The notes beneath the pieces were generated by a model, which was not told the origin of the DNA, made no database searches, and saw only the letters and a program-made list of their open reading frames with translations. Shown piece by piece: positions 1 through 3,760 of a stretch of DNA of 5,440 nt (position 1 is the first letter of the stretch; every line of letters starts with the position of its first letter). The translations under genes were made by a program, and so were the position numbers. The DNA comes from Bacillus sp. (in: firmicutes) (GTDB lineage Bacteria > Bacillota > Bacilli > Bacillales > Cytobacillaceae), in contig DMSR01000299.1 of NCBI GenBank assembly GCA_003457145.1, positions 1-5,440 of the forward strand. The letters run 5' to 3'.

Positions 1-515
1 ATAATATCTTGAACTCACTTGCTGTAATTGCATTGTGCAATTATGAAAACATTGAATCGAAGGTCATATTCGATCAGCTGCAAACCTTTGAGGGTGTGAA
101 AAGAAGATTTTCTGAGAAGAAGGTGTCTGACCAAATCATCATTGATGATTACGCTCATCATCCGACAGAAATAAAAGCAACAATTGATGCCGCGAAGCAA
201 AAATACCCTGACCGGGAAATTATTGCAGTCTTTCAGCCTCATACTTTTACCAGGACTCAGGCATTCTTGAATGAATTTGCTGAAAGCCTCAATAAAGCAG
301 ATAAAGTGTATTTATGTGAAATCTTTGGTTCTGCACGTGAGATTCATGGAAAGCTTTCGATTACAGACCTTAAAGAGAAAATCGAAGATGCAGAAATCAT
401 CGCAGAAGAAGATACATCGGTCCTTAAGGGCCATAATAATGGCGTTATCCTATTTATGGGTGCTGGAGATATACAGAAATTCCAGGAAGCATACGAAAAA
501 CAATTTCAACTGTAA
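1..515 (+). CDS. murC: UDP-N-acetylmuramate--L-alanine ligase, C-terminal part (5' end outside window)
   Basis: MurC is the cytoplasmic ATP-dependent ligase that adds L-alanine to UDP-N-acetylmuramic acid, the first amino-acid step of peptidoglycan precursor synthesis. The reading frame is open from the left edge (first full codon at 3) to TAA at 513-515, giving about 170 residues out of roughly 430 in the family. The edge reads (H)[11 protein letters not shown], the conserved end of the Mur ligase central ATPase domain. The C-terminal Mur ligase domain follows, with FEGVKRRF, the [10 protein letters not shown] motif and FQPHTFTR, all strongly MurC-like. The TTG at 9 is an internal leucine codon and not a start. 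A strong hairpin terminator begins at the stop codon, so murC ends its transcription unit here. No frameshift or lost motif is visible in this part. Identification is confident; the N-terminal UDP-binding domain cannot be checked. Confidence 0.94.
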   Translation, partial: NILNSLAVIALCNYENIESKVIFDQLQTFEGVKRRFSEKKVSDQIIIDDYAHHPTEIKATIDAAKQKYPDREIIAVFQPHTFTRTQAFLNEFAESLNKADKVYLCEIFGSAREIHGKLSITDLKEKIEDAEIIAEEDTSVLKGHNNGVILFMGAGDIQKFQEAYEKQFQL

Positions 516-552
516 AAAAAGGATGCGGACCACTTGGTCCGCATCCTTTTTT
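514..552 (+). terminator. Intrinsic terminator after murC, probably bidirectional
   Basis: An 11-bp perfect stem, GGATGCGGACC (521-531) with GGTCCGCATCC (536-546), closes a 4-nt ACTT loop and is followed by six T (547-552). It is preceded by seven A (514-520), so the minus-strand transcript also has a U-run after the hairpin. It can therefore serve murC from the left and the convergent aminopeptidase from the right, although the latter ends about 200 nt away. Confidence 0.93.
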
Positions 553-599
553 GCATTTCTTAGCAAGGAGTGCTGAATTACTGATGCTCTATTCGTATA

Positions 600-744
600 T
601 TTTTTTTAAGCTTTACCATTTTAAAGAAAAGTCGGCTTCTGGTTTTGAAAATTTTTTACGAAAATTTAATGGTTTCGGAACATGTCAAAAAGAGCCCGGA
701 GCCAAATATAATTTTAATCTGCATTCTTAAAAGCAACAATCAAT
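600..744 (-). repeat. Decayed copy A of a small interspersed repeat element (inverted relative to 3181-3315)
   Basis: This accounts for most of the gene-free stretch 516-756. Three exact blocks are shared, in the same order but on the opposite strand, with the element at 3181-3315. They are a 13-mer TTTTTTTTAAGCT (600-612, matching 3303-3315), an 11-mer TCGGCTTCTGG (632-642, matching 3250-3260) and a 16-mer AAAAGCAACAATCAAT (729-744, matching 3197-3212). The last block extends leftward through CATTC (722-726) with one indel. The spacing differs: the left arm is shorter, and the segment 643-721 is about 48 nt longer than its counterpart. This suggests an old copy altered by indels. No open reading frame is carried. 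The boundaries are approximate. Confidence 0.7.
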
Positions 745-756
745 AGGAATACTTCA

Positions 757-1872
757 TTACTTAAGATTTTCAGGATTCAGTCCTTCTAATTCTGGAATGA
801 CAAACCGGCCATCTTTCCGGATGAGTATATCATCAAAGTAGATTTCTCCGCCCCCGTATTCGGGACGCTGGATATTGACCATATCCCAATGGATATTCGA
901 ATGGTTGCCATTGAAAGCATCATCATAGCACTGGCCCGGTGTGAAGTGGAAGCTGCCATCTATCTTCTCATCAAACAAAATATCCTGCATCGGATGAAGA
1001 ATGTATGGATTTACTCCAATTGCAAATTCACCGACGAAACGAGCACCTTCATCCGTATCAAAGATCTCGTTGATTCGTTCGCTGTCATTCGCCTCTGCTT
1101 CAACAATCTTGCCATCCTTAAATGTCAATTTCACATTCTCAAATGTGAATCCCTGGTATGGGGAAGGTGTGTTGTATGTAATGATTCCATTGACAGAGTT
1201 GCGTACAGGAGCGGTATAAACTTCACCATCCGGAATATTCAATTCCCCCGCACATTTAACAGCTGGAATGTCCTTAATTGAAAATGATAAATCCGTTCCA
1301 GGTCCTTTTATTCTTACTTTGTCAGTGCGGTTCATTAAATCAGCCAGGCTGTCCATTGCTTTGTCCATTTTTCCGTAGTCAAGATTGCAGACATCGAAAT
1401 AGAAATCTTCAAATGCTTCGGTGCTCATTTTTGCCAATTGGGCCATAGCTGAATTCGGATATCGAAGGACCACCCATTTTGTGTTAGGAACACGAATGTC
1501 TCTATGAACCTTCTTGCCCACCGTTGTTCCGTGGATTTTCATTTTGTCTGCCGGCACATCAGCATGTTCGTTAATATTGTCTCCAGAACGCAAACCGATA
1601 TAGGCATCCATTTTTCCCATCACATTTGCTTCGAAGTCAGCGATCATATCGTATTGTTCTTGCTGGGCTCCCATAAGCAGGGCACGGTCTACCTGGTGGT
1701 CCTTCAACGAAACAAAAGGATATCCTCCAGCCGAATAGGCCTCTTTTACCAGCGCTGTAACAAGCTCCCGCTGAAGTCCAAAGTTTTCGATGAGGACTTT
1801 TTCACCCTTTTGAAGTTTTACCGAGTAATTAATCAGATTTTTTGCCAAGGTTTGAATTCGAGGGTCCTTCAC
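757..1872 (-). CDS. M29-family metallo-aminopeptidase (AmpS/PepS-like, short form)
   Basis: This is a predicted cytoplasmic metal-dependent aminopeptidase that removes N-terminal residues from peptides. It has 371 residues from a GTG start at 1870-1872. That start is chosen because AGGAG sits 7 nt upstream on the minus strand; an upstream in-frame ATG at 1902 has no comparable site and would place the ribosome binding site inside the gene. The N-terminus (KDPRIQTLAKNLINYSVKLQKGEKVLIE) is typical of M29 enzymes. Numbered from the GTG, the expected metal and catalytic residues are E217 (PDGEVYTAP), E282 (RFVGEFAIGVNP), H309 (GSFHF), Y316 (GQCYDD), and H328 with D330 (NIHWDMV). The His309-to-His328 spacing is shorter than I recall for the roughly 410-residue AmpS enzymes, fitting a shorter subfamily. 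There is no signal peptide or membrane segment. It is transcribed away from ytxG; a weak minus-strand -10-like TACAAT lies at 1913-1918 without a good -35. I leave the symbol blank because Bacillus has several M29 paralogues. Confidence 0.92.
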   Translation of the reverse strand: MKDPRIQTLAKNLINYSVKLQKGEKVLIENFGLQRELVTALVKEAYSAGGYPFVSLKDHQVDRALLMGAQQEQYDMIADFEANVMGKMDAYIGLRSGDNINEHADVPADKMKIHGTTVGKKVHRDIRVPNTKWVVLRYPNSAMAQLAKMSTEAFEDFYFDVCNLDYGKMDKAMDSLADLMNRTDKVRIKGPGTDLSFSIKDIPAVKCAGELNIPDGEVYTAPVRNSVNGIITYNTPSPYQGFTFENVKLTFKDGKIVEAEANDSERINEIFDTDEGARFVGEFAIGVNPYILHPMQDILFDEKIDGSFHFTPGQCYDDAFNGNHSNIHWDMVNIQRPEYGGGEIYFDDILIRKDGRFVIPELEGLNPENLK

Positions 1873-2045
1873 GTAATCACTCCTATATTTTAAAAAATAC
1901 AATTCCTATCTTATTGTAACCGAAACAGACAGTTTTGTGCTCTGCTCATTACGATTGTCACTAGGTTCCCTGAATTTGTTCAAGTAGGAAGATATGAAGC
2001 ACAATGCACGCAAACCCCTTTGCCTGAAAAGATATTCCTGTAAAG

Positions 2046-2075
2046 GGAGGAAATAGAGTGTGCTATATTGAAATA
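2046..2075 (+). promoter_or_regulatory. Sigma-H-like promoter upstream of ytxG
   Basis: The -35 candidate GGAGGAAAT (2046-2054) matches the Bacillus sigma-H consensus RNAGGAWWW at every position. After a 12-nt spacer, ATTGAAATA (2067-2075) matches the -10 consensus RNNGAATWW with one mismatch. The ytxGHJ operon of B. subtilis is known to be transcribed by both sigma-H and sigma-B, which supports the assignment. The start site itself is inferred. Confidence 0.68.
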
Positions 2076-2091
2076 CTTATTGGACAAGGTG

Positions 2092-2116
2092 GTTTATGTC
2101 GTTATATGCGGGGTAA
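2092..2116 (+). promoter_or_regulatory. Sigma-B (general stress) promoter upstream of ytxG
   Basis: GTTTAT (2092-2097) and GGGTAA (2111-2116) are separated by 13 nt. Each differs by one base from the sigma-B consensus GTTTAA / GGGTAT, and the spacing is within the normal range. It lies about 17 nt downstream of the sigma-H-like -10 and about 30 nt before the ytxG start. The order and location suit a stress-inducible ytxGH(J) operon, as known in B. subtilis. Confidence 0.78.
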
Positions 2117-2148
2117 AATGTACATATGCTAACGGAGGTGGATAAAAA

Positions 2149-2628
2149 GTGGAAATTATTTTGTATTTAAGTGTAGCTGTAATAGCAATTGCATTTTTAG
2201 TGTTGGTCGTAGCCCTTTCAAAAACACTGAAATCATTACAAACAACTTTAGACAGTGTATCAGGTACATTGGATGGTTTGGAGAAGCAGCTTGATGGTGT
2301 GACTCGTGAGACAACTGAACTTCTGCATAAGACGAATAATTTAGCAGATGATATTTCTAGGAAATCTGAAAGCTTGAACGGTGTAATAAACGCTGTGAAA
2401 GATGTCGGAAATTCTGTACAAAGATTTAATCAGTCAATCCACAATGTACAGTCAATGGTTGACCTGCAAATTGACAAGAATAAAGACAAGATATCCCAGG
2501 TTGTTCAATGGAGCAATGTATTCCTTGAACTGAAAGAAAAGTGGAAAACAAAAAAGACAGCCCAGATTGACCATAACATGGAAGGTGAACAGATGGTAGT
2601 CAGGCAGCGTGAAAGAGTAAAGTATTAA
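2149..2628 (+). CDS. ytxG: YtxG, DUF948 general-stress membrane protein
   Basis: This is a 159-residue protein of the YtxG/DUF948 family with no established molecular function. The start is GTG at 2149, placed 8 nt after an excellent ribosome binding site GGAGGTG (2134-2140). Residues 3-24 (IILYLSVAVIAIAFLVLVVAL) form a single hydrophobic membrane segment at the extreme N-terminus. The rest is a long polar region rich in L, T, D and N (about 27-135, for example SLQTTLDSVSGTLDGLEKQL) that looks like an extended coiled-coil or helical rod, as usual for DUF948. The topology is therefore a membrane-anchored helical rod; which side it faces is not decided by the sequence. It is first in an operon with ytxH (15-nt gap) behind sigma-H-like and sigma-B-like promoters, matching the B. 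subtilis stress and transition-phase operon. The C-terminus is strongly charged. Confidence 0.9.
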   Translation: MEIILYLSVAVIAIAFLVLVVALSKTLKSLQTTLDSVSGTLDGLEKQLDGVTRETTELLHKTNNLADDISRKSESLNGVINAVKDVGNSVQRFNQSIHNVQSMVDLQIDKNKDKISQVVQWSNVFLELKEKWKTKKTAQIDHNMEGEQMVVRQRERVKY

Positions 2629-2643
2629 GAGGAGTGGGTAAAC

Positions 2644-3126
2644 ATGCCTAACAGGGAACAAAACCAACACGACATGAACGGGTCAATGAATGATAACAGC
2701 AACTCCAGGGACTTTGTCATCGGAGCAGTTGTCGGTGGATTAGCAGGCGCATTGACTGCCCTATTGCTTGCGCCAAAGTCAGGTAAAGAGCTAAGAGGTA
2801 CACTCACTGAGCAAACCTCAACTTTGAAGGGCAAAGGTGTTAATCTTGCATCTGTTGCGAAGGAGAAGGCGAGTGGATTGAAAGAGACGGTATCACAGCA
2901 GTCTACTACCATCGTCAACAAAGTGAAGGACATGAAAAACAATCAAGGTAACCAGACCTCAGAGGAAAACTCCGAGAATGAAGGAGAACTTCAGCAGGTG
3001 CCTACATCCATGGCTGAAACAAGCACGATGGATAATACCCATACAGCAACCGGGGAAGAAATCCAAAAGAAGCTTGAAGAAACTCAAAAAGCTTTCGATG
3101 ATACAGAGGGTAAATTGAATCGGTAA
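2644..3126 (+). CDS. ytxH: YtxH, general-stress membrane protein with the YtxH domain
   Basis: This is a 160-residue protein of the YtxH family. It starts with ATG at 2644 behind AGAGGAGTGG (2628-2637), only 15 nt after the ytxG stop, so the two are cotranscribed. After a polar N-terminal tail of about 22 residues comes one glycine/alanine-rich membrane helix (24-43, VIGAVVGGLAGALTALLL). It runs directly into APKSGKELR, the family hallmark. The remainder is hydrophilic, with a probable amphipathic helix (about 55-95) and an acidic, Ser/Thr/Gln-rich low-complexity tail ending in a short helix. The biochemical role is unknown; in B. subtilis the gene is part of the sigma-B/sigma-H stress operon. 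A terminator hairpin follows 11 nt after the stop, so most transcripts probably end before ytxJ. Confidence 0.92.
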   Translation: MPNREQNQHDMNGSMNDNSNSRDFVIGAVVGGLAGALTALLLAPKSGKELRGTLTEQTSTLKGKGVNLASVAKEKASGLKETVSQQSTTIVNKVKDMKNNQGNQTSEENSENEGELQQVPTSMAETSTMDNTHTATGEEIQKKLEETQKAFDDTEGKLNR

Positions 3127-3137
3127 ATTTGTCTTAG

Positions 3138-3175
3138 AAACGGTGAAGTGGTACGATTACTTCACCGTTTATTTT
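3138..3175 (+). terminator. Intrinsic terminator after ytxH
   Basis: A perfect 12-bp stem, AAACGGTGAAGT (3138-3149) with ACTTCACCGTTT (3159-3170), has a 9-nt loop and a T-rich tail (TTTATTTTATTT). It lies between ytxH and ytxJ and would attenuate or stop transcription from the ytxG promoters before ytxJ. Confidence 0.85.
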
Positions 3176-3180
3176 ATTTA

Positions 3181-3315
3181 AAAAGGCTGTTTTCGCATTG
3201 ATTGTTGCTTTTCGAATGACCCTTAACGAGAAAGCATAAAAGTAAAAATCCAGAAGCCGATTTTTACTTTTGTAGGTTATAGCAACAAAGTTTACGAAAA
3301 ATAGCTTAAAAAAAA
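3181..3315 (+). repeat. Copy B of a small palindromic repeat element between ytxH and ytxJ
   Basis: This is a roughly 130-nt non-coding element with imperfect terminal inverted repeats. The left end is 3183-3209 and the right end is the complement of 3281-3307; 18 of 27 positions are identical without gaps, more with one gap. The best-kept parts are TTTTCG and TTGTTGCT. The centre is a perfect 13-bp inverted repeat (3238-3250 and 3259-3271) around an 8-nt loop, CAGAAGCC. Three exact blocks recur in inverted orientation at 600-744. The structure resembles a MITE-like or palindromic intergenic repeat with no transposase. Its right edge (A8 at 3308-3315) runs into the ytxJ ribosome binding site, and its left edge abuts the ytxH terminator tail. 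Family membership beyond this window is inferred. Confidence 0.77.
3238..3271 (+). other. Perfect 13-bp internal hairpin of repeat copy B
   Basis: AAAAGTAAAAATC (3238-3250) pairs perfectly with GATTTTTACTTTT (3259-3271) around the loop CAGAAGCC. The stem is almost all A-T, unlike a classical terminator. The loop and its closing bases form the 11-mer also found at 632-642, so the loop sequence appears to be the conserved part and the stem the variable part. Confidence 0.8.
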
Positions 3316-3328
3316 GGAGAGTAATGAG

Positions 3329-3658
3329 ATGGAAAACATTACTGCAATTGATAAGTTCGATCAGCTAGTAGATTCTGGGGAAACTTTTTTCATTTTAAAA
3401 CATAGTAATACATGCCCCATCAGCCAGGCGGGCTATGATGAATTCGCTAAATTCGAGAAAAATGGAAATGCCAATTGTTATTACTTAACAGTTCAAGAGT
3501 CACGGGACCTGTCAAACCACATTGCCGAAAAATTTCATATTAAGCATGAATCCCCTCAGGCAATTTTATTCGTAAACTCAGATGTAGTATGGCATGCTTC
3601 ACATTTTAAAATAACTGCGAAATCAATGACAGCTGCAAAGGAAGAAAACGTTAAATAA
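3329..3658 (+). CDS. ytxJ: YtxJ/BrxC, bacilliredoxin-type thioredoxin-fold protein
   Basis: This is a 109-residue cytoplasmic protein of the YtxJ family (BrxC in recent B. subtilis usage). The family is linked to the bacillithiol redox system and thought to reverse protein S-bacillithiolation. The ATG at 3329 follows AGGAGA (3315-3320) with an 8-nt spacer. The diagnostic motif is TCPIS (residues 28-32) after strand FFILKHSN, with Cys29 as the expected reactive thiol; there is no CxxC pair. Further family features are ISQAGYDEF after the motif, YYLTVQESRDLSNHIAEKF and KHESPQAILF, the last carrying the thioredoxin-fold cis-Pro. A second cysteine, Cys50 (NANCYYL), lies before the next strand; whether it takes part in catalysis is unknown. 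In B. subtilis ytxJ is the third gene of ytxGHJ. Here a terminator and a repeat element separate it from ytxH by about 200 nt, so it may depend on read-through or its own promoter, and none is convincing. Confidence 0.93.
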   Translation: MENITAIDKFDQLVDSGETFFILKHSNTCPISQAGYDEFAKFEKNGNANCYYLTVQESRDLSNHIAEKFHIKHESPQAILFVNSDVVWHASHFKITAKSMTAAKEENVK

Positions 3659-3717
3659 ATATTGTTTTTGCAAAGTCTGAATCATGAGCCCAGTAGATGC
3701 AAAACCAATCAAAAGTG

Positions 3718-3745
3718 AAAAAACATCCTATTTGGATGTTTTTTT
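3718..3745 (+). terminator. Bidirectional terminator between ytxJ and the FtsA-like gene
   Basis: AAAAAACATCC (3718-3728) pairs with GGATGTTTTTT (3734-3744) around a TATTT loop, and the T-run extends to 3745. The A-run on the left makes it symmetric. It therefore fits both ytxJ (stop at 3658) and the convergent minus-strand gene (stop at 3761). Confidence 0.9.
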
Positions 3746-3760
3746 GCGAATGTTTTTAGG

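Larger units (their letters stand above)
1873..2148. other. Divergent intergenic region between the aminopeptidase and ytxG
   Basis: No coding region with a ribosome binding site is seen here. The left part (1873-1890) is the aminopeptidase leader with its ribosome binding site. The right part (2046-2140) holds two tandem rightward promoter-like sequences and the ytxG ribosome binding site. The part in between (about 1920-2040) shows no recognisable feature apart from a spaced CCCTTT/AAAGGG pair (2016-2021 and 2042-2047) of doubtful meaning. Confidence 0.6.

Noticed and set aside
9..11. TTG as a start codon for the first gene
   Set aside because: The reading frame is open upstream to the window edge and the residues before it (H)NI complete a conserved MurC motif, so it is an internal leucine.
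271..576. Overlapping plus-strand frame in the murC region
   Set aside because: It is in a different frame within murC and runs through the terminator hairpin, with no ribosome binding site.
692..703. GAGCCCGGAGCC as a terminator stem for the aminopeptidase
   Set aside because: The GC-rich block is closer to a direct than an inverted repeat and does not form a useful stem.
889..1281. 130-codon plus-strand reading frame and other antisense frames over the aminopeptidase
   Set aside because: They lie opposite a clear M29 gene, lack ribosome binding sites and give cysteine- and isoleucine-rich translations typical of shadow frames.
1873..1902. ATG at 1902 as the start of the aminopeptidase
   Set aside because: It would add ten residues unlike the family and put the clear AGGAG ribosome binding site inside the gene. 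The GTG at 1870-1872 is correctly spaced from that site.
2016..2047. CCCTTT...AAAGGG inverted pair as an operator
   Set aside because: Only 6 bp per arm with a 20-nt spacer, one arm being part of the purine-rich sigma-H -35 context; likely chance.
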